Positions 1 to 9,866 of a stretch of DNA of 21,656 bases are shown piece by piece. The number at the start of each line of letters is the position of its first letter. The stretch's first letter is position 1. The notes under the pieces were generated by a model that was not told where the DNA came from, ran no database searches, and worked only from the letters and a program-made list of their open reading frames with translations. Source of the stretch: Carex sylvatica. Its lineage: Eukaryota > Streptophyta > Magnoliopsida > Poales > Cyperaceae. A program made the position numbers and the translations under genes. Where the stretch lies: NCBI GenBank assembly GCA_964058845.1, contig CAXKVR010000193.1, forward strand, positions 1-21,656. Reading direction: 5' to 3'.

Positions 1-1190
1 ACGCACTCTTCCTTTTTTTTTTTATGCGATATATAGGATAAATCAATTTTTGGTTATATATACTTCAAGCTAATTTAGTGGTTATTATCTGAAAATAAAG
101 GATTTTATAAAGAGAAATATTTTTTTTGATATCAACATATATATCTATTTTGTCCAAGTTTAATTTGTTGACCGATGGGAATTGGTGGGAAAAATGCTGA
201 GAAGTGCGAATTATACATAAATTCAAAATTAATCTGTAGCAAGTTTGTCTTTTAATTGTCATTCCGCCAATCATGTAATTGCAACACTTTTTTTTTTAAC
301 CCAGTGATGAAATACAACACTTCAAATGTAATATTTAAACATTTTAATTATATTAATTTAGTGTAAAATGAAGCTGTTAAAATATGATGAAAAATAAATG
401 TATTAAAATAACTTATAATTTTTTATACAGTTTATATAAATACTAAATTAATTTTAAAAAAAATATAAATTTTACATGTAAATATGTCACTTTGTGATTT
501 TTGTCTGAATAAGATAAAAAATGAAAATAAAATAGTGGTATATGATTACTTGATTAAATTGACTTGTGAAATATGTTAGGTTTAGCTCCAAATTCAATTA
601 ATTATGGCCCGAATGTGGGGCTGTACTGGTTTCAGTTAATTTACTTTGGACTTCCTCAAAACAATGGTTTAGATTGAAAATGATATATATGTTGTATATT
701 AGAGAACATTGAATAGGTCCAATTAATCCAAATTTGATACACATACGACAATATAGGGTAATTAAAGTTATATATAAATAAGCATTATTTAAATATATTA
801 AGAGGTAAATTAATAATAAGAAAAAAAATAAAACTAATAGGATAAACATGAGAAGCATATTTCATACCTCTATGTGGTTAATTCTATGTTAATTTTTAAT
901 CATCATTTAATAATATAAATAATCTTTATAATGACCATATGACATCGATGTATACAACAATCAGTACAATATATATTTTTATTAAAAGGTCACAGTATAT
1001 TCCAGCATCATTTAGATATTAATGTTCACAATTAAACATTCATCTTTTCAAAGAGAGACGAGGGCACGTGCCACTGTACTAAGTCATTAATTTCAATACA
1101 ATATAATTTAATTAATAAATTAGTTCTTTTATTGATGAGATTAAAAAAATATATTAAATTTGTCATATATATAAGTATGATATTATGTAC
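1..1190. other. AT-rich intergenic DNA, no gene seen
   Basis: The stretch is strongly AT-rich with many short stop-interrupted frames on both strands. The longest open frames (65-274 and 598-858, both minus) are rich in Ile, Leu, Tyr and Asn, as expected from translated AT-rich DNA, and show no recognisable motif. No repeat with clear ends and no RNA gene was seen. Confidence 0.6.
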
Positions 1191-1319
1191 TCAAATTTTT
1201 GTCCATTTTTTGCTCTTCTTCAGTTCCTCCAAGTTTTCTTTTGCCATTTGAACCGTCTCAAGTTTAATAGAAGTTGGGCTCTCCAGACTGCTTAGACCTG
1301 GTGCACATGAGCCATAATC
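1191..1319 (-). pseudogene. possible C-terminal exon of an unidentified protein
   Basis: On the minus strand a 42-codon frame ends in TGA at 1191-1193. It reads approximately DYGSCAPGLSSLESPTS, then IKLETVQMAKENLEELKKS, then KKWTKI. The Ser/Pro-rich start followed by a charged, Lys/Glu-rich helix looks more like real protein than the surrounding AT-rich translations. The frame opens immediately after a possible 3' splice site (..CTAAG), and upstream of that point it is closed by TAA. I do not recognise the family and found no upstream exon on the minus strand, so this may be a decayed gene remnant or a captured fragment. A chance open frame of this length is also possible. Confidence 0.3.
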
Positions 1320-2629
1320 TTAGCTTGAAGATATACTTGTGAACCATGCTCGCATGAAAGAACATAAGGAAATGGGGACCATTTGTCTGTTTTATTTCCG
1401 AATTATTTTCAACCCGCTTCTGCCTTTTACCCTTCATTTATTGCATAAATGGCCACCTCCATTTCTCTATTTCTCATAACATTTACTTTTATTTCTCTCC
1501 ATTTTAGTGAAAGCTTGGACACCTCCGTTTTTTCTTCTTCTATGATTTTTTTGGAAATAAAGAACAAAGAAAATACACATAAAATAATTTCAATGTATGA
1601 TAGTGAGAATTATAATATATTTTTAATGTGAAAAGTACATGTGATATGATTGTCTTATCGATGATCTCGATAAGTTACATAATCTTATCAGATTAAAAAC
1701 AAACTAATAGAAAAAAAAGATTATTAATTGAAAAACAAAATGTTAAATTTGTCGAAATAAGATTATTAAAAAAATATATATATTTCACACATTTTACACA
1801 AGTAGGAGGTGCTCACATGTCACATCACATATGCCCAAAAAGGCAATAATTCAACTGTTCAAGTACATGTCTTTTTCCCTCATTATTCCATGTGGTGTTG
1901 AAGCAAGGTTTTAAAAGCCTGATTTACAAACTGTCTTTGTTCGGTTGGTTCATGATAAATTGGAGACCTATTAGCATTATCAAGCGAGGAAATATATATA
2001 CCAATAATTTTATTTATTTTACTATCGAACTGTCAATAAAATAGTTTTAAAATAAAAAAGCAAAACATATCTGAATTATTGGAAATATTTATATGTACTT
2101 TTACATTTTAGTTGTTGCTAGATTTTAAATCTATAATTTTTTACACCGATCGAAAACATTATCTTAGTCAACTAAGATTGGCGTTGTTCAAAATTATGTA
2201 TTCTAATTATTTTGAACACGCGCGCATGCAACTTGTATATTTGCTAATTTAGTTATCATGATATGATGTTGTTGTCATCAAATTAATTAATTCCAATAGC
2301 ACATGGATATATAGCATGCAAGTCTTGACTCTTCACATACGTCAATTGTCAGTTCAACCCCTATCTATATATATAATATATGTCACTATATGCATGAAAA
2401 TATGCATGAATCCCTATATATGCTATGCACCATATAACCAGTACGTGGTTGATCATTTTTTATGATCGATTGCTCGACCAAGCAACGCATCAATCAAGGT
2501 GTCTGTCATTCACCCAATCCGACACCTAGCTAGCTCTAGGGTTCACCTATATTTGCACTTGGTTTTGCCCACAAAAGACTAATTTATTTCTAATTGTTAC
2601 GTACGATTGTCCCCACAAAAGATATAATG

Positions 2630-2630
<1 letters not shown>
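1320..2630. other. intergenic DNA, no supported gene
   Basis: AT-rich sequence without a convincing gene. A plus-strand frame at 1449-1631 begins with a hydrophobic, signal-peptide-like stretch (MATSISLFLITFTFISLHF), then turns into low-complexity Lys/Asn/Ile-rich sequence and stops. It could be the remains of a first exon but has no supporting downstream exon. The rest holds only scattered short AT repeats. Confidence 0.5.

Positions 2631-2668
<38 letters not shown>
2631..2668. repeat. (TA)n microsatellite
   Basis: About 38 bp of uninterrupted TA dinucleotides, the longest of several in this window. It lies outside the LINE. Confidence 0.95.
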
Positions 2669-2669
<1 letters not shown>

Positions 2670-2892
2670 AAAAGTAAGTAAAATATGTTGGGATCCAACA
2701 GTATATATAAGCAAACAACGCATGATGTGATGATATTATTTACTTGATTAGAATTAATGCTCATCCATAGAGGGTTGATAAGATAATCCTCTGAATTATG
2801 ACTAATCATAAGTTTCAATTTATGAATAAATTATTTCGTATATATAAGCTAGAGCTCAAAATGGCAGTTGCCAAGCCTTGTTCTACCTTCTA

Positions 2893-2908
2893 TTTAAAGC
2901 ATTGAATC
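2893..2908. repeat. target-site duplication, left copy (LINE)
   Basis: TTTAAAGCATTGAATC occurs here and again, identical in all 16 bases, at 10500-10515. The two copies bracket the LINE and its nested insertions. The left copy directly abuts the T run that is the LINE poly(A) tail on the minus strand. A long direct repeat next to a poly(A) tail is the signature of target-primed reverse transcription. Confidence 0.93.
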
Positions 2909-3587
2909 TTTTTTTTTTTTGAGAAAGCTGATAGAGAGGCTGTCAGTTACAATAAAATAAAAAAACAAAAACAAAATTACATCCCCTACGACAACACCAT
3001 ATCAACACTCACTTCCTAACAGTTTTGTATCCAATTAAAGTTTTGCATCCCGCAACACGAAGTCCTCAACCACCTTCACTGGGAGTTCTTTCCCTTCAAA
3101 AATCTCTGTATTCCTTTGCTTCCATATCGATCAACAAGTTGATATGATGTATACTGACCACTGTTTTTTTCCCCATTCCCGAGCTTGCCGCATTCATCAT
3201 CGAACAGTTTCAAGTATCATGTACTGTTTCTAGTGTCGTCATGAGGTGCACACCTAGAATGAATTCCAACCTATCCCACAAACGAATCGCCTTTGAACAT
3301 TTAAAAAACAAGTGCAAGATGGATTCCACTTTCCTTAAATCGCGTGTCTCGTAGTTTGGTGAGCAACTAAACCCCCTTCTCTCCATCATCTCACGAGTGA
3401 GCAATCTGTCCTTCAACAGGAGATTGATAAAGATGCGCACCATTGGTGGGACTTAATATCTCCATGTGTAAGCATACTGCCATACTAGCATACCACCTCC
3501 AGCCAATATAGAATAGATAGATTTAGCCGAGTAGTGACCGCTAGATTTCCACCGCCACAGAATCTGATCGGTATCATTTATCCCTTG
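2909..3587 (-). pseudogene. LINE ORF2 C-terminus, zinc-binding RT domain and 3' tail
   Basis: This is the last part of the LINE after the CACTA insertion. The minus-strand reading gives INDTDQILWRWKSSGHYSAK, the usual 'W.W..SG.YS.KS.Y' motif of the zf-RVT region. LLLKDRLLTREMMERRGFSC (about 3360-3440) and ESILHLFFKCSKAIRLWDRL (about 3270-3330) follow, with Cys and His ligands. Further on, SIWKQRNTEIFEGKELPVK (about 3085-3140) is a typical plant LINE end, but in a different frame and with stops. It finishes in the poly(A) tail (T run at 2909-2920). Confidence 0.9.
3585..3587. repeat. CACTA target-site duplication, left (TTG)
   Basis: TTG immediately precedes CACTAC at 3588 and is repeated immediately after GTAGTG at 8408 (8409-8411). 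A 3-bp duplication is the rule for CACTA elements. Confidence 0.85.
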
Positions 3588-3615
3588 CACTACACCAAAT
3601 TCCATTTATTGCAAC
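3588..3615 (+). repeat. CACTA left terminal inverted repeat
   Basis: This begins CACTACACCAAATTCC and ends TTGCAAC at 3615. Compared with the inverted right end (8381-8408), positions 1-6, 8-12 and the final GCAAC are identical. A few further TTGCAAC and ACAACCAATAA words follow up to about 3640. Confidence 0.85.
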
Positions 3616-4009
3616 ACCACATTACAACCAATAAATCAATTTGTTTATGAAGCATAGAGCATAAACTCTTGCTTTGTGAGTTAATGAAGGCGCACGTAAA
3701 CACGTCGTTTGTTGGTCGATCAGAACCGTTGAAATTAAAGAGCACTGAATTTATTTTTCTGCAGCGAAGTTTGATGAAATTTTATTTTTATTTACCTATC
3801 CATCAAGCCGACAGAATATTGAAAGATCGAAGGGCCATACACACTTGACATTGGATCGAAACTCAGACACAATCAAACTTCATAATTTTTATGTTGGTTA
3901 TGTTCAATGGTTTTCCTTGATCATTTCAAAACAAATTTGGAATAATTTTATTTCAGATCGACCGTTGATCGCTCGCTTGAAAATGAACGGTCCAAATTTG
4001 AAGGTGCAT

Positions 4010-4335
4010 ATAATCTAGTTTATTTAAGTATAATTTAGTTTATTTTAGTATAATTAGCATAATTTAGTATAATGTAACATAACTTTGTTTAATTTTGTTT
4101 AATTTAGTTTATTTTAGTTTAATTAGCTTAATTTAGTATAATGTAGTATTATTTAGTATAATTATCATAATTTAGTTTATTTTAGTATAATATAGTATAA
4201 TTAGTATAATTTAGTATATATTAGTATAATTTAGTATAATATCATATTTTAGTTTATGTTAGTATATTTTAATATAATTAGCATAATTTTATAATGTAGC
4301 ATAATTTATTATAATTAGCATAATTATCGTATTAC
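4010..4335. repeat. degenerate AT-rich tandem array, unit about TTTAGTATAATTAG
   Basis: The words TTTAGTATAA, TTTAGTTTATT and TTAGCATAATT alternate for about 320 bp with few other bases. This is a minisatellite-like tract inside the left part of the CACTA element. No coding frame crosses it. Confidence 0.85.
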
Positions 4336-4439
4336 TATATAAATATGGTTACCAAAATTTGAAAATATGTATTATATGCCACCAGTCACCAGTGAATGAA
4401 TTCAAATTTAATTAACTAAAATAATATAAGTTAACGCGC

Positions 4440-4770
4440 TTTACTTCAGAGACGCGTCTTCTCAGAAATATGGTTATCTCTCTGAAAGTTTTAGTTAATA
4501 ATAAAACAAAAACGCGAATTCGGCGCTAGACCTAGAACCCCTCCCGCCATCACACAGACGCACCAGCCCAAAACCCTCTCCGCACCGATCCGACCCATCT
4601 CTCTCTCTCTCTTCCTCTCTCGCTCTCTCGCCTCCGACCCAGCAGGCCAGCACAGATACGCCCCCCCTCAGCCTCTCCACCCCCGCACAAACCCAAAACC
4701 CTCCCCGCCTTCCCTCTCCACACCTCGCTCGTCGACCCTCTCCGCACCCCGCGCGCGTGAGAAGCTGTCC
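4440..4770 (+). promoter_or_regulatory. GC/CT-rich leader-like segment inside the CACTA element
   Basis: The composition changes abruptly from about 80 percent AT to C-rich sequence with CCCTCTCCGCACC-type words and a run of CT dinucleotides (about 4599-4630). This looks like the 5' leader of a plant transcript. CGCGTGAGA near 4755 is a possible first donor site. Frames on the opposite strand (4495-4747, Arg/Glu-rich) are translations of the CT repeat, not genes. I infer that a captured or original transposon promoter and first exon lie here; the sequence alone does not prove transcription. Confidence 0.35.
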
Positions 4771-5537
4771 GATCTCCTTGAGATAGTGCCTCTTCTCTGA
4801 TTATGCAGCATTATATTTCAATAGTAGTGAAGTTGTTCTTATTTCTTTTTACTGAATAATAGTTTCATATCTGTATTTATTTATTTTTAAATTTGGAAAT
4901 TTGATTCTAATCTCCTTATTCTGTTTTGATTATAGTATGTCCTTATTGTTTTAATTTAGTTGTTTTCATTTGTTTTGGCTAATTTCTTGTCTAATTGCAC
5001 AATAAGGGTAATCAAAACTGAAATTGTAAATATTTTAGGCAAATTGCACAATTGGGTGAGGGTCAAGAGGTTAATCAACATTAGTTTTGCATCTATGTTT
5101 GAAATCCTCAAGTTTGTATAAGAATATCTAATAGTTTTGCATCTACGAAGGTAACAAAAGAGGTATGCTGAGTGAACAATATATACTTAGTAACTCTGTT
5201 TCTCCAATACTCCATATTGGACTTTGATTTTTGCACTGCTTGGTTTGTGTGGATGCTTCATAACACTGTCTTAATTAGATTAGATCAAAGATTATTTGTC
5301 GATTGAAACCCCTAATGAATTGGTATTGAGTTAGTTTGATTAATGTTTCATTTTGTTCTCTTTTATTTACCCTAGTTGCTTAGCAGCAGTTTACTAGGGG
5401 CGTAATTGGAATTCATATCAACTAATTAAGGTAATTCAATTAGGTGCTTGTAAATAGCGTGTACAAACTCTTCTTTTATTAATATAAGATGTCGGAATTG
5501 TAGGAGGCTTCCTCATGCTTGGTAATACAGCTCTGTC

Positions 5538-5690
5538 TCTAAGGGTAGCAGGAGAGGTAGAGGTTCTTCAGTACCACCGGATCCTTCGATCCCTCTGGCA
5601 CCTTCAACTCCACGGCCTCTAGTGCTGGTTCTTGTCTTTCTGGATTACTTTGCCCTGTCGCAATCTGGTACTGGCCCCGACAAATGATGA
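5538..5690 (+). pseudogene. short coding remnant, SKGSRRGRGSSVPPDPS-like, unassigned
   Basis: A plus-strand frame reads SKGSRRGRGSSVPPDPS, then IPLAPSTPRPL, and loses its character before a TGA near 5686. Arg-Gly-rich starts followed by Ser/Pro-rich stretches occur at the N-terminus of some plant transposon proteins, so this may be a relic of the element's own ORF. That is inference. A possible acceptor (..AATACAG) lies just upstream at about 5530. Confidence 0.3.
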
Positions 5691-5813
5691 ATTATAAATT
5701 ATGCTAATAGTTACCAGAAATAAATTATAGTAGCCAAACATGTAAAATATATTATAAAGTTGCATGTATTCAAATGTGCTGGTAGTGGCCCCGACAAATA
5801 GTTACCAGAAATA
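5665..5813 (+). repeat. pair of short direct repeats inside the CACTA element
   Basis: Two words recur: CTGGTACTGGCCCCGACAAA at 5665-5684, with one mismatch at 5779-5798, and TAGTTACCAGAAATA at 5708-5722 and exactly at 5799-5813. They lie in the same order but with different spacing. This suggests a local duplication with a deletion. Confidence 0.8.
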
Positions 5814-6085
5814 TCTAGGATCTAATGACCATTAAGTAGTGCCTGTTTTGAGGGATATTTACAGAAAATAAAGTTGGAGTAGTGGTCTCTGATTTGTTAT
5901 TTCAAGTCATTTGCATGCAAGGTGTTCGACAAAGTTCCTAAGTAACATTTTTGTCATTACGAGGACCAGTTAAATTCATTAATGAAGCAAAAACAACTTT
6001 GTTTGTGACCAATTAAACATGATTATTAGTGGGACTTGTGTCTTTTTTTTTTATAATTTCTTTTTTTTTCTTTTTTTAATTTCAG

Positions 6086-6131
6086 TGAATATTGCCAATT
6101 GAACAGAGTCCATATTGAAGATCAAGATCAG
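6086..6131 (+). pseudogene. exon-like segment between strong splice signals, unknown
   Basis: A long T/C tract ending TTTAATTTCAG (to 6085) is followed by 46 bases and then CAG|GTATTA. In one frame it reads EYCQLNRVHIEDQDQ. I do not recognise the source. With the exon at 6842-6957 it would fit a spliced chimeric transcript of the CACTA element, but the coding content is too short to be sure. Confidence 0.3.
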
Positions 6132-6841
6132 GTATTATTTTTTTTCCCTCAAAATTGTGTACCTGCTGCTGGGAACCACAATGGAAGCTTATCTAATTCG
6201 TGCACACCAGTTGCTTCTCAAAAAATTTCAAAGTTATATTTTGTCCGTAATAGGGACCTATCAATAAGATACATTTTGCACACCCATGACAAAATTCCAA
6301 AGCTACCATGACAAGTACTTGTATGTGGATCAATCCATGTACTTTCCTTTTGTTTACTTTGCTAGATTTGGCTTGTTGTGTTTGCTATATTTCAACTCTG
6401 TACTGGCCAAACTCTATTAAGCATAGTTTTTCTAACAGTCACTTTATTTGTTGGTTTTAATTACATATTTAGTTATTTACACACACCAGCTGAATTTTGG
6501 TTTGTTGTTAATAGGGAGCGAATTAGATTGTAAATGGGTTAGATTAGTTTACTGGTTGGTCATTTAATTTGGATTTCAAATTAGTCTAATGGTCAAATTT
6601 GTTGTAATAATGGTATAGAAAGGTTTGTTCTTAATGTTGTTTTACTATGAACTTAGCACCTACCCTCAAATGTAACTATGAATTTTCTCTGTGTAAATCT
6701 AAACCTGTACTAGCAACTGGATACGCACTGGTACAATACTCAATCTGCCAAGATTGGTTTTGAATTTTTAGATTGTCAAAATTTGGTACAGTCATCCATG
6801 GTATATAATAATTTAGTTTGGTTTGACAAGTTTTGCATCAG

Positions 6842-6957
6842 CTATATGACAAGGAAGTAATAAACGAGGATGCCATTCTTAAATGGGAATCAGGATAAAA
6901 GCCGAGGCTGATGAGTCTGATGAGGTCTTCGTCGAGCAGTCAGAAGCTTTTCTAAAG
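6842..6957 (+). pseudogene. captured exon resembling the eIF2B-epsilon C-terminus (W2 domain), frameshifted
   Basis: Between a 3' splice site (..TTTTGCATCAG) and a donor (CTAAAG|GTATTC), the sequence reads LYDKEVINEDAILKWE and, after a shift of frame, KAEADESDEVFVEQSEAFLK. The pattern 'LYDKDV..E.AIL.W..EK.EADESD.VFVKQ.E.F..WL' is typical of the C-terminal W2/HEAT region of the epsilon subunit of eIF2B, the guanine-nucleotide exchange factor for eIF2, where acidic/aromatic boxes bind eIF2-beta. Eight nucleotides (6890-6897) separate the two parts where a multiple of three is needed, and TAA at 6896-6898 closes the first frame. The copy is therefore broken. No flanking eIF2B exons were seen. 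Other W2 proteins such as eIF5 fit less well because they lack the KAEADESD segment. Confidence 0.7.
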
Positions 6958-7734
6958 GTATTCTCTAACATGAAGTTATGTTAATTTTGGGTCTCTTTGT
7001 AAAATTTATCTGGTATATTCCAAATTATAAATGACAGACACAGCAGGATTCTTTTAGATGCTTACATTGTTGCTAGGAAGGGTGCATTCTTTTCTATTGT
7101 AACAATTTAACCCTGTAATTTACCTCTTCTTTTCTTGTATCCAAATTTAACTATTATATTCAAAAGAACTAGGATGTGATGTAAAATAAAAAGAAAGAAA
7201 ATAATTGTAGGAACATGACATAGAACTGTGTTGTGAAATGGCAATCTTTTGTGGATTGTATTTAGGTTTCAGTTCTTTCATCAGACAAGTTTGTCCTTGT
7301 ACACTACTAGCGAACCTTTTTGTAGAGAGTATATCTGGGAGATAAAATAAAGTAAGAGTTGTGAATTGTAAGTATCCACTGCATATTCAAGTATATACTT
7401 TCTCATTTTTTTAATTATTTGATCAACTGTTTCATAGTTGTTAAGTCTAATTAAGTGGAGTTAACTCTTTATGTTTCTCTTTTGGTTTATTTAATGTGTA
7501 CAGATTGCCAAGTGTTCAGTTATACTCTCATCAATACCTTCATGGGATCACCACTTCACTTTAGATGACAGTGGTTTTTTTTTCTTTTTGTGTGTGTTAT
7601 TATCAATGTAAATTTGAATGATATATTTTAAAGTATTATAATTTTTTTTATTAATTATTGTCTTCATTTTATATTATAGTTTATATTATAACTTCAAGAG
7701 TATTTATTCACATTAGAATTAATAAAATGACTAA

Positions 7735-8390
7735 TTACAACGAATATTAGAATTACATATGCCTACCAATTTCGTTGCATTAGATTTTATTATTTGCAGC
7801 CAAAGTTTGGTTGCATTTGAAATTACTCCAGATGTACTAATTTTGTTGTATAAAAATATTGATGGTTGCATTAGAATTACTAATTGCAACCAAAATTTGG
7901 TTGCATTTTATTTACTTGTTGCAACAATAGAGTTTTGATGCAATACATTATAATATTGTTACTATTTTTTTGGTTGCGATAAATACGCAATAGCAACAAT
8001 TTATTTAGTTGCAATAGTTTGTTGCTACGAATTTAGTGCAACTAAAACTTGGTTGCAAGAATTGCATGAGTTGCAACCATGGATTTCGTTGCAATATGCT
8101 ATCTTATTGCTACTATTGTTTGGTTGCAAGTACTATTTTATTGCTACGATTTGTTGTTGCGATAAATGCGCAATAGCAACCGTTCATTTGGTTGCAAACT
8201 TTATTGCCACGTCAGTATAGCAACCAAACTATGGTTGCAATAAATACATTTTTATTGCAACTAAAGAGTTGGTTGTAAATCTATTGCTACCAAATCTATT
8301 GCAACGACTCGCAACCAATTATTTTGGTTGCAAAATCAATCTATTGCAACCAAATAATAGCTATTGCAATCAACTTTTTGGTTGCCCGAA
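7735..8390. repeat. CACTA subterminal repeat array, TTGCAACCAAA-type
   Basis: More than twenty words such as GGTTGCAA, TTGCAACCAA and GTTGCAATA occur in both orientations, often as face-to-face pairs (for example CAACCAAAxxTTTGGTTGC), up to the right TIR. In CACTA elements, arrays of short subterminal motifs bind the element's DNA-binding protein. That role is inferred here from family knowledge. Confidence 0.85.
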
Positions 8391-8411
8391 GTGAATTTTG
8401 GAGTAGTGTTG
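8381..8411 (+). repeat. CACTA right terminal inverted repeat and TSD
   Basis: The right TIR (8381-8408) ends ..AATTTTGGAGTAGTG, the inverse of CACTACTCCAAAATT. It is followed by the duplicated target TTG at 8409-8411, after which LINE sequence resumes. Confidence 0.85.
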
Positions 8412-9227
8412 GCAGGACCACGTGAAGAGCATGTATATTGAAATCTGTGTATTACAAAAAAAATGAGCCTGTTTTTACCCAACGTGGAGCCCCTTGTAAA
8501 TTACCCGGTTTCTGTTTTAGAGCTATAATTTTCTCCGACCAGAGGCAATTCAAATTTGTATATAACCTCCACCACCATTTTAAAAGTAGGGAAATATTTC
8601 TCCACCTCAAGTTGCTAACTCCCATGCCTCCCCACTCCTTTGGAAAAAAAAACTGTCCCAATTAATCAAAGAGATACCCGCTTTATTATCCTCATACTTG
8701 CCCCATAGAAAGCCCCTTCTAATTTTGTCCAATCTATGAATAACCCACTTAAGCAACTGAAAGCAAGCCATGCAATAAATATGAATTGAAGAGAGAACCG
8801 AATTCACACGCTGCAACCTAGCACCTCTTGATATCAGTTTACCATTCCACCCTGCCAACTTGCTCTCAAACCATTGTATTAACCGCATGAAAAGGTCCTT
8901 TGTTGGTGTTCGTATTGTTAGTGGCATTTCCAAATATGTCGTTGGGAAATTTGAGCGGCAGCAGCCCAAAATCAAATTTGCCCTTTTGCATTCTTCCTCT
9001 TGCAAATTAATCGGTATCCACAAACTTTTCTCATAGTTAATGCGTAATCCAGAGATAGCTGTGAACATCCTTAGAATGATCTTGAGTGAGATCAAGGTCT
9101 ATTCGTCTGAATTGGCAATGATAGGCGTATCATCTGCGTATTGTAAGACAATCACGCTTCCCTCAACCAGAAGGACAAAATGTTAGATAAATTTTGATTT
9201 AATTTACCTATCATCATTTGTAGGACA
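8412..9227 (-). pseudogene. LINE reverse transcriptase, catalytic box and thumb (fragment)
   Basis: This continues the same LINE beyond the hAT insertion. VIVLQYADDTPIIANSDE carries the YADD catalytic box (encoded at 9129-9140, minus). It is followed by the conserved 'FTAISGLRINYEKS' motif and the thumb and connection region, with SKLAGWNGKLISRGARL and LLKWVIHRLDKIRRGFLWG (8607-9095). A frameshift lies in the A-rich run around 8643-8652: the protein leaves one frame at WDSFFF and continues in another as FPKEWGGMGVSNLRW. The segment stops at the CACTA element and continues at 3587. Confidence 0.92.
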
Positions 9228-9866
9228 TAGGGGTGTCAATGGCATCCTTTTATCCGTTTACCCGACCCGTACTGTATTCGATAAGACGGGTATGGGTAAG
9301 ATTTTTTTTTCGTAAACTCATCGGGTACGGATAAAGATTTTTTTCCGTTATCAAAATGAGTAAGGATACGGATAAAGTCTATTTCGTACCTGTTACCAGA
9401 TCGGTTAATTATATTAAAAAAATTATATACATCATATATTTTAATGAGCATTTAATTATTATCTATCTCCAACAGTCCAACTAGCAACTACTCTTGATTT
9501 TGAAAAATAAAATTTATTAAATTTTTTAACTTGAACAATTGACCATCTATATAAATATGTTAAACAGAATTCATCATTAAAGCACTTAAATAGATTCCAC
9601 GCTTTCTAGTAAATTCCAAATTTCCAATAAAGTTTAAAAGCCTACTGAACTTAATAGTTGAAAGCACAAAAATAATTATTATACAAGTATTAACCGTTAT
9701 TTACCCGCTACCATTTCGTTATCCGACAACTACAACGGGTAATGGTAGGGTAAGGGTAAGGTAATTTATAATGGATAAGGGTAGGGTACGGGTAAGACTA
9801 ATTTGTGACGGATACGAATATGAAAATGCTTCCACCCGATCCTTACCGTACCCGTTGACACCCCTA
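9228..9866. mobile_element. non-autonomous hAT transposon (MITE-like), 639 bp
   Basis: The element begins TAGGGGTGTCAA and ends TTGACACCCCTA, a perfect 12-bp terminal inverted repeat. It is flanked by the perfect 8-bp duplication GTAGGACA (9220-9227 and 9867-9874), the length made by hAT transposases. Subterminal regions are full of GGGTA/TACCC words in opposing orientation (about 9255-9385 and 9735-9855), as in other hAT ends. The interior is AT-rich and encodes no transposase. It sits in the LINE reverse transcriptase just before the YADD box. Confidence 0.93.

Larger units (their letters stand above)
3588..8408 (+). mobile_element. non-autonomous CACTA (En/Spm-like) DNA transposon, 4821 bp
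   Basis: The left end CACTACACCAAATTCC and the reverse complement of the right end CACTACTCCAAAATTC form terminal inverted repeats, with 21 of 28 terminal positions matching. The element has a 3-bp target duplication (TTG), and removing it restores LINE reading, which confirms the borders. The right subterminal region (7735-8390) carries many TTGCAACCAAA-type repeats in both orientations, as expected for transposase-binding sites. No TNPD-type transposase frame is present. The interior instead holds an AT-rich array (4010-4335), a CT-rich leader-like segment (4440-4770), a short RGRGSS/Pro-rich coding remnant (5538-5690) and an exon resembling eIF2B-epsilon (6842-6957). The orientation given follows these plus-strand exons. 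Confidence 0.9.

Noticed and set aside
1449..1631. Plus-strand frame starting with a signal-peptide-like segment (60 codons)
   Set aside because: After the hydrophobic start it becomes low-complexity AT-rich translation, with no downstream exon or motif. It is mentioned only in the regional entry.
4495..4747. Two Arg/Glu-rich minus-strand frames (RERERE-type)
   Set aside because: They are translations of the CT/GA simple repeat in the leader-like block and differ only by frame.
6099..6311. 70-codon plus frame inside the CACTA element
   Set aside because: It starts inside the exon-like segment 6086-6131 and crosses its donor site into what looks like intron. No motif was seen.
7303..7315. 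CACTACTAGCG near 7303 as an alternative left end of the CACTA element
   Set aside because: The bases before it (GTA) do not match the right-hand TTG, and the following bases do not match the right TIR, whereas 3588 matches in both.
8438..8665. Plus-strand frame opposite the LINE
   Set aside because: The opposite strand carries clear LINE ORF2 homology, so this is an antisense shadow.
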